A stretch of DNA of 64,000 bases from Arenibacter amylolyticus. GTDB taxonomy: Bacteria > Bacteroidota > Bacteroidia > Flavobacteriales > Flavobacteriaceae. The translations under genes and the position numbers were made by a program. Shown here in pieces: positions 17,137 through 25,806 of the stretch. The stretch is taken from contig NZ_MTAZ01000049.1 in assembly GCF_002150785.1 (NCBI RefSeq), forward strand, positions 21,888 through 85,887, written 5' to 3'. Under the pieces are notes generated by a model. The model was not told the origin of the DNA, did not search any database, and worked only from the letters and a program-made list of their open reading frames with translations. Positions within the stretch are counted from its first letter, which is position 1. Each line of letters opens with the position of its first letter.

Positions 17137-18093
17137 CTATAATCCTAAACTATCGCGAAAAATTACGTCTTTATTTTTGTTTTCTTGCCAATATGCCCGT
17201 TTTAGGGTCTTTATTTTAGTGGCTGTAGACCTAGCTGTTTTTGCATTGTCCCCAGTTCCACTTTTAAAAGTTTCAGTCCAACCTTCAACCGTATAGGGGA
17301 AATTACTGGAAAAATGGATGGCTAGGGTCCTTTCCAAGGAAGGGTAGGTAATGGTATATGTACTTATACCATCCAATGTTTCCAGACTGCCTTGGGCCTC
17401 GTAGGCCTTGAGCTGCTTATGGGCCAATCTTACATATTCCAATGAAGGAATCATCTCCATCTTTCCCGTGGGCAGGTTTTCTGGATTTATTCGGATTTTA
17501 TTCCATACTTCATTCTCCAAATGTTTTTTTTCCAATTTTAAGAATTGATCCCCATCAGATTCAAAATAGGAAAAGGAATTCACCTCATAATGTAACCTGT
17601 TATTTAATTGAGTAAAGACCTGTCCGCACCATTCCTGAATGGAAGAAGTTAACTTTATTGCATGCTGATTGTCGTGCACCGGATAAAAGCTGCTGTTCAT
17701 AATGGAGTAGGGGTAAATGCCCGTTAGAAACTTTTTGGTGCTGTTTAATTTTAAAACGGAAATTTGGTCGTCCTGGGGAAGATCTGGTTTAACCTGCTTG
17801 TCTTTCAAAAAAGGCTCGGTTACATAGATTAGCACCGCTTTGCCATCCCTTAATTCCCCATAACGAGCCTGCTCTAATTTATAGGAGGTAATTTCTGCCT
17901 TTCCGGCATACCAGTATTCCTTAAACTCCTGGGAAAGTGGTCTTTTGGTTTCAGTGCTTTGTGAAGGGGTAGTGTTAGCTTTACCAACAAAACCTTCTTC
18001 TGCAGATGAACCTTCTCCCTTACAGGAGGATAGGGAAACCATTACAAGGAGTGTAGCTGCCCAGCAAGAAATGGGTGTGGATAATAATCTCAT
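17137..18093 (-). CDS. Lipoprotein of unknown function, maf-linked
   Basis: A 318-residue lipoprotein: the signal peptide starts MRLLSTPISCWAA and the lipobox is LSSC (Cys24). A TTG ten codons upstream extends the frame but adds a non-signal sequence, so the ATG was chosen. The mature part opens with a Ser/Thr-rich linker, then YWYAGKAEITSYKLEQARYGELRDGKA, FLTGIYPYSIMNSSFYP and a C-terminal stretch RAYWQENKNKDVIF. I do not recognise a characterised domain. Relatives in flavobacterial genomes are often labelled septum formation inhibitor Maf, apparently only because of the neighbouring maf gene, and that name should not be used for this protein. It lies between maf and an mscS-type gene with short gaps on both sides. 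Confidence 0.75.
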   Translation of the reverse strand: MRLLSTPISCWAATLLVMVSLSSCKGEGSSAEEGFVGKANTTPSQSTETKRPLSQEFKEYWYAGKAEITSYKLEQARYGELRDGKAVLIYVTEPFLKDKQVKPDLPQDDQISVLKLNSTKKFLTGIYPYSIMNSSFYPVHDNQHAIKLTSSIQEWCGQVFTQLNNRLHYEVNSFSYFESDGDQFLKLEKKHLENEVWNKIRINPENLPTGKMEMIPSLEYVRLAHKQLKAYEAQGSLETLDGISTYTITYPSLERTLAIHFSSNFPYTVEGWTETFKSGTGDNAKTARSTATKIKTLKRAYWQENKNKDVIFRDSLGL

Positions 18094-18129
18094 GGCAATA
18101 GGATTTGTTATAAAAATATTCAAAATAAG

Positions 18130-18717
18130 CTAACCTACCATGGTCATTAACGTTTTAAAGACTAAATGGGTGGGCAAGCCAACGACATTGGAGTAGGAGC
18201 CCTGTATCTCTTCTATACCAATTAATCCGATCCATTCTTGTATGCCATACCCGCCGGCCTTGTCAAAAGGTTTGTAGTGATCCACGTAATGATGGATTTC
18301 CTCCTCGGCTAGCTTTCTAAACTTGACTTTCGTCTTATACGTTGCTGTTTTTTGCGTGCTGCAGGTAGTAAAACAGACCGAGGTAATCACCTGGTGCCAA
18401 TCATTGGATAGAGTCTGTAACATGCGTATTGCCTCTTCTCGGTCTTGGGGTTTGGCCAGGGAGACTCCCCTATGCCAAACTACCGTGTCCGAAGTGATTA
18501 CGATTGTTTTATCCCTTAGTTGATCTTTAAACTGCGAAGCTTTTAGGACGGCCAGGTATTCGGAAATCTCTTCTCCTTGAAGGTGCGGGGGGTAAACCTC
18601 TTCCACGGGAAGTGTCTGTACCTTAAAAGGTATTCCCATTTCTTTGAAATACTGTTGTCTTCTGGGAGAGGCAGATGCTAAAACTATAGAATGACCCTTT
18701 AATTTGTCGGCTATCAT
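18130..18717 (-). CDS. maf: Maf-like nucleotide pyrophosphatase (dTTP/UTP type)
   Basis: A 195-residue Maf protein that hydrolyses non-canonical or excess nucleotide triphosphates to monophosphates. Landmarks: LASASPRRQQYF (13-24) for nucleotide binding, ITSDTVVWHRG with the catalytic Asp, LAKPQDREEAIRML, and the C-terminal DKAGGYGIQEW and GSYSNVVGLP. The substrate class is inferred from the overall pattern of the YhdE-like subgroup. It starts 4 nt after the stop of a KdsC-like phosphatase gene, in an operon DUF2520 - KdsC-like - Maf. Confidence 0.92.
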   Translation of the reverse strand: MIADKLKGHSIVLASASPRRQQYFKEMGIPFKVQTLPVEEVYPPHLQGEEISEYLAVLKASQFKDQLRDKTIVITSDTVVWHRGVSLAKPQDREEAIRMLQTLSNDWHQVITSVCFTTCSTQKTATYKTKVKFRKLAEEEIHHYVDHYKPFDKAGGYGIQEWIGLIGIEEIQGSYSNVVGLPTHLVFKTLMTMVG

Positions 18718-18721
18718 AAAA

Positions 18722-19249
18722 TTAGTCGTTTTTGGCGCTAAAGTTATCGGCCCAATGGCCCCTTACCTTTAATACTTGCTCTATAACATCTCGTACGCAA
18801 CCATCACCACCATTTTTATGGGAAATGTATTTGGAAACAGCCTTTACCTCTGGAACGGCATTTTGAGGGCAACATGGAAGCCCGGCTTCCATTAAAGGGG
18901 GAATGTCTGGGATATCATCCCCCATATACAATACATTTTTTGGGTCGATACCGTAAATGTCCAGGTACTCCTCAAAAGGGTCTATTTTATGATGCGCTCC
19001 CATGTGGATGTCCGTGACCCCCAACCCCTTTAGTCGTACTCGCACTCCTTCATTAGTACCTCCAGAAATAATGCATACATTATAACCTTGCTCTATGGCT
19101 ACTTTTAAAGCATACCCATCTTTTACGCTCATGGTCCGTAATAGTTCCCCCTCAGAGGTAATAACAACTTTACCATCGGTAAAGACACCGTCCACGTCAA
19201 ATATAAAGGTAGTTATGTTGTGTAATAATTCCTTATAGCTCTTTTCCAT
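18722..19249 (-). CDS. HAD-family phosphatase, KdsC-like
   Basis: A 175-residue HAD phosphatase of the cap-less KdsC type. The nucleophile motif is FDVDGVFTDG (17-26, Asp18 nucleophile and Asp20 acid/base); motif II lies in CIISGGTNEG, and motif III/IV in YMGDDIPDIPPL. KdsC removes phosphate from 3-deoxy-D-manno-octulosonate 8-phosphate in lipopolysaccharide core synthesis. No other Kdo gene is nearby, so a related sugar-phosphate substrate is possible. It overlaps the end of the DUF2520 gene by 17 nt and precedes maf closely. Confidence 0.9.
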   Translation of the reverse strand: MEKSYKELLHNITTFIFDVDGVFTDGKVVITSEGELLRTMSVKDGYALKVAIEQGYNVCIISGGTNEGVRVRLKGLGVTDIHMGAHHKIDPFEEYLDIYGIDPKNVLYMGDDIPDIPPLMEAGLPCCPQNAVPEVKAVSKYISHKNGGDGCVRDVIEQVLKVRGHWADNFSAKND

Positions 19250-19997
19250 ATTTCTTACTGATCGATTTGCTTAACAAGCTGTAAATATCCTTATTATTTT
19301 TGTTTTTTAGTTGATTAAGGTGGTTTTCAATGGTGGTCATGTCATTTCTTCGTGCGGGACCCGTTTGGGCTTTATGGGGAGTCATATAATCTAGCTTTTG
19401 CACCGTCTCCCTAATTAATGGGAGTAAAATATGAAAAGGAATATTGTGATCGTTGCAAATCTCATTGCCTATATCATATAGGTGATTAGTGAAATTATTG
19501 ACGAAAACAGCTGCCAAATGGAGTGTTTTCCGTTGGTCCGAGGATATTTCCTGTACCTGGTCACTAATAGTGTTCCCTAGTTTTTTCAGCAACTCTAAAT
19601 CGCCCTCGCTCTCTGCCTCCAAACATAGGGGAATCGACTTAAAATCAATTTTTCTTCCTACACTAAAGCTTTGAAGCGGATAAAAAACGCCTCTTCTATT
19701 TCTTGGATCCAAAGCCGTTAAGGGTGCGCTTCCAGAACAATGCGCAACTAGCCCACTTTTGTTAATGAGATATTTGGCTACTTCAGGAACGGCATCATCG
19801 CTAACTGCAATCAAATATAGGTCTGCATCTACAATGTTATGGAAATCGGTACCTATGGCACCTGCTTTTTTAAAGTAAGCAAGTTGCTCCTTGTTTCGCG
19901 CAACTACTTGGCGAATTTCAACGTCTTCCACATCCATAAAAGTATCGAACATATGTTTGGCTACATTGCCCGACCCCAGTATTACTAAAGAAATCAT
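19233..19997 (-). CDS. Rossmann-fold and DUF2520 domain protein
   Basis: A protein of about 254 residues with an N-terminal NAD(P)-binding fold (MISLVILGSGNVAKHMF, GxGxxA type) related to ketopantoate/pyrroline-carboxylate reductases, and a C-terminal DUF2520 helical domain (HLAAVFVNNFTNHLYDIG, QTGPARRNDMTTIENHL). The conserved GPARRND motif is characteristic. The function is unknown although the family is broadly conserved. I chose the ATG at 19997: the longer frame adds 22 unrelated residues before the Rossmann strand. It is first in the operon with the KdsC-like and maf genes. Confidence 0.85.
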   Translation of the reverse strand: MISLVILGSGNVAKHMFDTFMDVEDVEIRQVVARNKEQLAYFKKAGAIGTDFHNIVDADLYLIAVSDDAVPEVAKYLINKSGLVAHCSGSAPLTALDPRNRRGVFYPLQSFSVGRKIDFKSIPLCLEAESEGDLELLKKLGNTISDQVQEISSDQRKTLHLAAVFVNNFTNHLYDIGNEICNDHNIPFHILLPLIRETVQKLDYMTPHKAQTGPARRNDMTTIENHLNQLKNKNNKDIYSLLSKSISKKYGKEL

Positions 19998-20381
19998 GAT
20001 CAAAAGTAACCAATCTGTGAAAACTTCTCCGCTTTGCCCTAAAAGAATTGTTGTAACCGCCATTTTTTGAGAAATTGAACCCTTACTAAAAGGTGGGCTA
20101 GGGTTTAAAATGTAACCTTGGGGTGAATAATCTATCTAATGGATAACGGCATTTCCAAAAGGGTAATTTTAACTTTCTTAGCTAGGAGTGAGGTCCCGTT
20201 GGGATCCATTGTTAATTTTATAGGGTTCCCTTAGTTCTATGTTTTGGAATCCATAAGTATATGGGAGTTTTATGCTGATTTTGGGAATTTTAAATAGGGA
20301 GTCAATTAACATAACATTCACTTATTTAACTTATAGAAATATGTATTTTTGCGATTTTAAATCAAACCTTATCTTTCCAAG
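19998..20381. other. Divergent intergenic region, 384 bp
   Basis: It separates the minus-strand DUF2520 operon from the plus-strand ccsBA gene and must hold promoters for both. I find one candidate -7 box for ccsBA near the right end and a short GGTCCC-GTT-GGGATCC inverted repeat at about 20191; no small gene or RNA is supported. Confidence 0.6.
20344..20351 (+). promoter_or_regulatory. Candidate -7 box for ccsBA
   Basis: TATTTTTG followed by C fits the Bacteroidota consensus TAnnTTTG and lies 30 nt before the ATG. No clear -33 TTTG is present at the expected distance, so the call rests on the -7 element alone. Confidence 0.4.
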
Positions 20382-23300
20382 ATGACCGAATTTTTAAAGA
20401 AGTTTTTCTTTTCCACTCGATTGATGTCCATTTTATTTATTGTTTTTGCCACTGCCATGGGGATCGGAACCTTTGTCGAAAGCAAATATAGTACCGATAC
20501 TGCGAGGATCTATATTTACAACGCTACGTGGTTTGAGGCAATAATGGGGTTTTTTGTAATCAACTTTATTGGCAACATAGCCCGATATAGATTGTTGAGA
20601 AAAGAAAAATGGGCGGTTTTAATGTTGCACCTTTCTTGGATATTGATTATTGTAGGAGCTTTTGTTACAAGATATATCAGTTACGAAGGAATGATGCCCA
20701 TCAGGGAAGGAGAGACCGAGAATGTGTTTTATTCGGACAAAACATATTTAACCGTTTATGTAGACGGGGAAATTAACCAAGAACGGAAACGTAAGGTTTT
20801 GCAAGATGCCATTCTAGTAACGGCACAGGGAAAAAAATCTAACCTACCATGGAATTCCGATTTTAATGGACAGCCTTTTACCATTTCTTATGCAGGTTTT
20901 ATTGAGGGTGCAAAGGAAGGTCTGATTGAAGATCCCAACGGAAAGGAATATCTGAAAATAGTGGAATCTGGTGAGGGGCAGCGACATGAACACTATTTGG
21001 AGAATGGGACTGTAGCCAGTATTCATAATGTGTTATTTGCCCTTAATAAACATACCCCTGGAGCTATCAATATTTCTACTACCGGGGATGAATATACCAT
21101 AGAATCCCCGTTTGAAGGTCAGTTTATGCGAATGGCCGATCAGATGGAGGGAGAGGTTGCCAAGGACAGCGTGCAGAAATTTCAGCTCAGATCCTTGTAC
21201 AATATGGCGGGAATGCAATTTGTAATCCCCGATCCTTTAGTGAAAGGAGAAGAAGGGATTGTACCAATTCCTGAAGAAGATAGAACAGAGAACGATTTAG
21301 ATGCCTTGGTATTGGATATTACCAGTAATGGGGAGACCGTTCGCAAGAAATTATTGGGAAGTAAAGGGACGTCTAACTTTTCTGGTAAGTTTGAGGTTGG
21401 CGGACTGGAATTTCATATGAGTTACGGGTCCAAGGTATACGAATTGCCATTTGGTATTAAATTGAATGATTTTATTGCAGAAAGATATCCTGGGACGGAA
21501 AATAGCTACTCTTCATTTATGAGTAAGGTAACCGTTGTAGACGATAGACCATTTGATTACGATATATACATGAACCATATTTTAGACCATAGGGGATATC
21601 GCTTTTTCCAAGCTAGTTTCCATCCAGACGAAAAGGGAACCGTACTGTCCGTGAACCACGATTTCTGGGGAACATGGATTACCTATATAGGGTACTTTTT
21701 ACTGTATACGGGTCTAATGGGGATTATGTTCTTTGGAAAAACAAGGTTTAAGGACCTTGGGGTGGCCTTGGAAAAATTGAAAAATAAACAGGCGAAACTG
21801 ACAACCGTCTTGTTGCTTGGAGCAGCATTGACCATGACGGCACAGGATGCCGATGGTGTAACCATCCATGCTCATAGCAATACTCCAACGGCCGAGCAGA
21901 TTGACTCGCTGCTACATGCTATTACGCCTTCTAAGGAACATGCAGCAAAGTTTGCCAGATTGGTTATACAAGATGAGGGAGGGCGCATGAAGCCTATTAA
22001 CACCTTCTCCTCAGAATTATTGCGAAAGTTAAGCCTACGCGATAAGTACACCGACTTTAACTCGGACCAGGTATTTCTTTCGATGATGTTAAACGCACCG
22101 GCTTGGTATAACGCAGAGTTCATTGCATTAGATAAGAAGGGGCAAAATGATAGCCTTAGGAATATTATTGGGGTTCCCCATGATCAGAAGTATGTAAAGG
22201 CAACCGATTTTTTTGATGCACAAGGACGTTATAAATTGGCACCTTACTTAAAAGATGCCTATAGTACCAATACGCCAAACCAGTTTCAAAAAGACTTTAA
22301 GAGTATAGATGAGCGACTAATTTTATTGAATAGGGCGCTGGGAGGCGATATTGTAAAGATTTTCCCGCTCTTAAACCATGAAAATAATAAGTGGATATCG
22401 GCCGTGGAATATAGGGGAGGGCAATACCCAATTGCAGATTCCCTCTATGCTAACTTTGTAAAAAATGCCGTTCCCTTCTATTTAATGAGCCTAGAAAAGG
22501 CGGTGCAGACGGGAGATTACACTGAGGCAGATAAATTATTGGCGGCCTTTAAGAAGAATCAGGAGAATCACGGTAGCGAAGTGTTGCCTAGCAAGAGTAA
22601 AATAAAAGCGGAAATCTTTTATAATAAAGCGGATATATACAATAGACTTTATAAGTACTATGCGTTGGTAGGACTAGTGATGTTCACCTTGTTGGTATTC
22701 CAAATTATTAAGGATAGAAAGGTACTTCGTTATAGTGTTAAAGGCTTAAAGTGGATTGTGTATTTGTTTTTCATTGTCCACACCATTGGCTTGGGCCTAC
22801 GTTGGTATATTTCAGGACATGCCCCGTGGAGTGATGCCTATGAGAGTATATTATATGTATCCTGGGCAACGGTAGGAATGGGACTGTTATTCACCAAAAA
22901 GAGTAATATGACCGTGGCCGCTTCTACCTTTGTAACGGCTATGCTATTATGGATTGCCCATCAGAGTTGGGTAGACCCATCTATTGCCAACCTACAACCG
23001 GTACTGGATAGCTATTGGTTAATGGTGCATGTTGCGGTAATTGTTGGAAGCTATGGACCCTTGACCGTAGGTATGATTCTAGGGGTGGTGAGTTTGATAC
23101 TTATGACCGTTACCAACGAAAGAAATTTGGAACGAATGAAATTGAACATTCAAGAGTTGACCATTATCAATGAGCTTTGCCTTACCGTTGGATTGGCCAT
23201 GTTGACAATTGGTAACTTCTTGGGCGGACAATGGGCTAACGAAAGTTGGGGCCGTTATTGGGGATGGGATCCAAAAGAGACCTGGGCTCTGATTTCCATT

Positions 23301-23558
23301 ATGGTATATGCCTTTGTTCTACACGTACGCTTGGTTCCGGGACTACGCGGGAGATGGACCTACAACTTTTTAAGCGTTGTTGCCTTTGCCAGTATTATGA
23401 TGACCTATTTTGGAGTGAACTTTTATTTGGTGGGCTTGCATAGTTATGCCAGTGGAGCACAGGTGATTACGCCTACCTTTATTTACTATACCGTATTTGG
23501 AGTATTTGTTTTGGGAGCTGTTAGTTACTGGCGTTATAAGAAGTTTTACGTGAAGTAA
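20382..23558 (+). CDS. ccsA: Cytochrome c biogenesis protein CcsBA (ResB-CcsA fusion)
   Basis: A 1058-residue inner-membrane protein of system II cytochrome c maturation: it exports haem and attaches it to the CXXCH motifs of c-type cytochromes. The N-terminal ResB/CcsB part has four membrane spans separated by a large periplasmic domain; a second periplasmic segment of about 240 residues (starting about residue 485, DADGVTIHAHSNT) links to the CcsA half. CcsA has the WWD haem-handling motif WGWDPKETW (960-968) and candidate haem-ligand His residues in the flanking helices (FIVHTIGLGL, MVHVAVIVGSYG, LVGLHSYASG). Fusion of CcsB and CcsA is common in Bacteroidota and epsilon-proteobacteria. It is monocistronic as far as seen. 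Confidence 0.94.
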   Translation: MTEFLKKFFFSTRLMSILFIVFATAMGIGTFVESKYSTDTARIYIYNATWFEAIMGFFVINFIGNIARYRLLRKEKWAVLMLHLSWILIIVGAFVTRYISYEGMMPIREGETENVFYSDKTYLTVYVDGEINQERKRKVLQDAILVTAQGKKSNLPWNSDFNGQPFTISYAGFIEGAKEGLIEDPNGKEYLKIVESGEGQRHEHYLENGTVASIHNVLFALNKHTPGAINISTTGDEYTIESPFEGQFMRMADQMEGEVAKDSVQKFQLRSLYNMAGMQFVIPDPLVKGEEGIVPIPEEDRTENDLDALVLDITSNGETVRKKLLGSKGTSNFSGKFEVGGLEFHMSYGSKVYELPFGIKLNDFIAERYPGTENSYSSFMSKVTVVDDRPFDYDIYMNHILDHRGYRFFQASFHPDEKGTVLSVNHDFWGTWITYIGYFLLYTGLMGIMFFGKTRFKDLGVALEKLKNKQAKLTTVLLLGAALTMTAQDADGVTIHAHSNTPTAEQIDSLLHAITPSKEHAAKFARLVIQDEGGRMKPINTFSSELLRKLSLRDKYTDFNSDQVFLSMMLNAPAWYNAEFIALDKKGQNDSLRNIIGVPHDQKYVKATDFFDAQGRYKLAPYLKDAYSTNTPNQFQKDFKSIDERLILLNRALGGDIVKIFPLLNHENNKWISAVEYRGGQYPIADSLYANFVKNAVPFYLMSLEKAVQTGDYTEADKLLAAFKKNQENHGSEVLPSKSKIKAEIFYNKADIYNRLYKYYALVGLVMFTLLVFQIIKDRKVLRYSVKGLKWIVYLFFIVHTIGLGLRWYISGHAPWSDAYESILYVSWATVGMGLLFTKKSNMTVAASTFVTAMLLWIAHQSWVDPSIANLQPVLDSYWLMVHVAVIVGSYGPLTVGMILGVVSLILMTVTNERNLERMKLNIQELTIINELCLTVGLAMLTIGNFLGGQWANESWGRYWGWDPKETWALISIMVYAFVLHVRLVPGLRGRWTYNFLSVVAFASIMMTYFGVNFYLVGLHSYASGAQVITPTFIYYTVFGVFVLGAVSYWRYKKFYVK

Positions 23559-23771
23559 TAGTTGCCGGACCGAATATGGTTGTGAAAGGAGCGATGCCTA
23601 AAGCCGGTTAGTATTTACAGGTATAGTTGAATATTTCTTGGGAATTGGCTATCTATGGTGGATTATATGTGCCATTAGTAATTTTTGTGGGAGTTTGGAA
23701 AATAGATTCCCATGAAATGGTATGTAAGCAATTTTTGTAACTTTAAGGACTTAAATCCCTAAAAACAAAAA

Positions 23772-24926
23772 ATGAATCAACATAAAAACGGCTTAAATAC
23801 GATATGTACACATACAGGGGAATTGGAAGACCTTACTTATAAGGGGGCCATTTCCCCTTTGTATATGGCTACCTCCTATGCCTTTGAAGATGTAGATGTA
23901 AAGCGTTATCCTCGGTATTTTAATACGCCCAATCAACAAGGATTGGCAAAGAAAATTGCGGCCTTGGAAAACGCCGAGGGAGCTTTAATATTTGGTAGTG
24001 GCATGGCGGCCATCAGTACGTCCCTATTAGCTTTTTTAAGGGCCGGTGACCATATAGTTCTGCAAAACACCTTATACGGTGGGACTTACAACTTGGTTAC
24101 AGAGGAATTTGAAAAATTCGGTATCTCCTATTCCTTTACGGAGGGTTGGAAAGCGAGCGACTTTGAAGCTAAAATTCAAACGAATACCAAGGTGTTGTAT
24201 ATAGAGACTCCTTCCAATCCTTTGTTGACCATCACAGATATCGCAGCGGTGGCGGAGACGGCCAAAAAGCATGGAATTGTATCTATGATAGATAATACTT
24301 TTGCCAGTCCAGTAAATCAGAATCCCATAGACTTTGGAATTGATATCGTAATCCATAGTGCTACTAAATACATGGGAGGGCATTCGGACATCTGTGCAGG
24401 GGCAGTGGCCGCTTCTGAAGATAATATGAAACGAATCTTCCATTTGGCAAAAAACTTGGGCGGAAGTCTAAGCGATTACACGGTATGGTTGCTAGAAAGG
24501 AGTATTAAAACAATGGGTATAAGGGTGCGGGCACAAAACGACAATGCTCAGCAAATGGCTCAGTATCTGTTAAACCATGAGGCAGTGGATGCCGTTTACT
24601 ACCCGGGATTACCATCCCATCCAGACCATGAAATAGCCAAATTGCAGATGAAAGGTTTTGGCGGAATGCTTTCTTTTGAGCTTAAAACTGGATATTGTGC
24701 CTCCCAATTTCAAAAATCTTTAAAATTGATAAAACCCTCTATGAGTCTGGCAGGGGTAGAAAGTACTACACTATCGCCAGCACTCACCTCACATTCCCTG
24801 TTAAGTGCGGAAGAACGTAAGAGACAGGGTATTTCCGATGGCTTAATCCGTTTTTCAGTGGGAATAGAGGAAACAGCCGATTTAATACAGGATATGGAGC
24901 AAGCTTTTAAAACTGCCAAAGCATAG
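23772..24926 (+). CDS. Cys/Met metabolism PLP-dependent enzyme (cystathionine gamma-synthase / methionine gamma-lyase type)
   Basis: A 384-residue fold-type I PLP enzyme. Landmarks: IFGSGMAAISTSL (phosphate-binding glycine), YGGTYNLV, the ETPSNPLLTITD segment, IDNTFASP, and the Schiff-base Lys199 in HSATKYMGGHSD. The C-terminal SLAGVESTTLSPALTSHS and RFSVGIEE are typical. Such enzymes act in trans-sulfuration (joining or cleaving cystathionine) or release methanethiol from methionine; eye inspection does not separate these. It stands alone, with no methionine-pathway neighbours and no recognisable SAM riboswitch in the 213-bp upstream gap. Confidence 0.9.
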   Translation: MNQHKNGLNTICTHTGELEDLTYKGAISPLYMATSYAFEDVDVKRYPRYFNTPNQQGLAKKIAALENAEGALIFGSGMAAISTSLLAFLRAGDHIVLQNTLYGGTYNLVTEEFEKFGISYSFTEGWKASDFEAKIQTNTKVLYIETPSNPLLTITDIAAVAETAKKHGIVSMIDNTFASPVNQNPIDFGIDIVIHSATKYMGGHSDICAGAVAASEDNMKRIFHLAKNLGGSLSDYTVWLLERSIKTMGIRVRAQNDNAQQMAQYLLNHEAVDAVYYPGLPSHPDHEIAKLQMKGFGGMLSFELKTGYCASQFQKSLKLIKPSMSLAGVESTTLSPALTSHSLLSAEERKRQGISDGLIRFSVGIEETADLIQDMEQAFKTAKA

Positions 24927-25083
24927 AATGAACTACCCATTACGTCGCACTGCGATAGCAAGTTGATGTTTTTAATTGGGAATCGTTCCATGGTTACAAG
25001 AGGTAGTTATCATTGAATAATTGGGAAACTGTTTTTGCTCAGTAGCATATATTTTCCAAGACATAGGATTAGAATAAGAAGTA

Positions 25084-25806
25084 ATGAAATTAGACATATT
25101 AGTGTTCGGAGCACATCCGGACGATGCAGAATTAGGCGCTGGTGCTACCATTGCAAAAGAGGTTGCCAACGGTAAAAAAGTAGGATTAATAGATTTAACA
25201 CGTGGAGAATTGGGAACACGTGGTTCTGCGGAAATTAGGGATAAGGAAGCTGCTGAAGCTGCTAAAATATTGGGGGTTAGCGTTCGGGAAAATTTGGGTT
25301 TTGCCGATGGCTTTTTTACCAACGATAAGGAACATCAGCTAGAGGTTATTAAAGTGATCCGAAAATATCGTCCAGATACGGTATTGTGCAATGCCATTGA
25401 GGATCGCCATATAGATCACGCCAAAGGGAGTAAATTGGTAAGTGATGCCTGTTTTTTAAGCGGATTGCCCAAAGTGGTGACTTCTATGGCGGGTGATTCC
25501 AAGTCCCAGGATGCTTGGCGACCAAAATGGGTGTACCATTATATACAATGGAAAAATTTGGAACCAGATTTTATCGTGGATGTATCCGGATTTTTAGACA
25601 TAAAAATGAAAGCCATTATGGCCTATGGTTCTCAGTTCTATAATCCCAACAGCAAGGAGCCAGAAACACCAATTAGTAGTAAAAACTTTACCGATAGTGT
25701 GGAGTACAGGGCACGAGACTTGGGTAGATTAATAGGAGTGGAGTACGGGGAAGGATTTACCGCAGAAAGACATTTAGCAGTTAGAAACCTGGATAGTCTA
25801 ATCTAA
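25084..25806 (+). CDS. bshB1: Bacillithiol biosynthesis deacetylase BshB1
   Basis: A 240-residue PIG-L/LmbE deacetylase that removes acetyl from GlcNAc-malate in bacillithiol synthesis. Zinc ligands are in GAHPDDAELG (His11, Asp14) and DRHIDHAKG (His109 to His112). RGELGTRGSAEIRDKEA, FADGFF and the C-terminal SQFYNP segment match BshB1 rather than mycothiol MshB. The length is standard. BshA and BshC are not in the window, as is common because bsh genes are scattered in Bacteroidota. Its last four bases overlap the stop of the convergent histidine kinase gene. Confidence 0.93.
   Translation: MKLDILVFGAHPDDAELGAGATIAKEVANGKKVGLIDLTRGELGTRGSAEIRDKEAAEAAKILGVSVRENLGFADGFFTNDKEHQLEVIKVIRKYRPDTVLCNAIEDRHIDHAKGSKLVSDACFLSGLPKVVTSMAGDSKSQDAWRPKWVYHYIQWKNLEPDFIVDVSGFLDIKMKAIMAYGSQFYNPNSKEPETPISSKNFTDSVEYRARDLGRLIGVEYGEGFTAERHLAVRNLDSLI

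Noticed and set aside
23559..23771. Possible SAM riboswitch upstream of the Cys/Met PLP enzyme gene
   Set aside because: I could not find the conserved core and stems of any SAM riboswitch class there.
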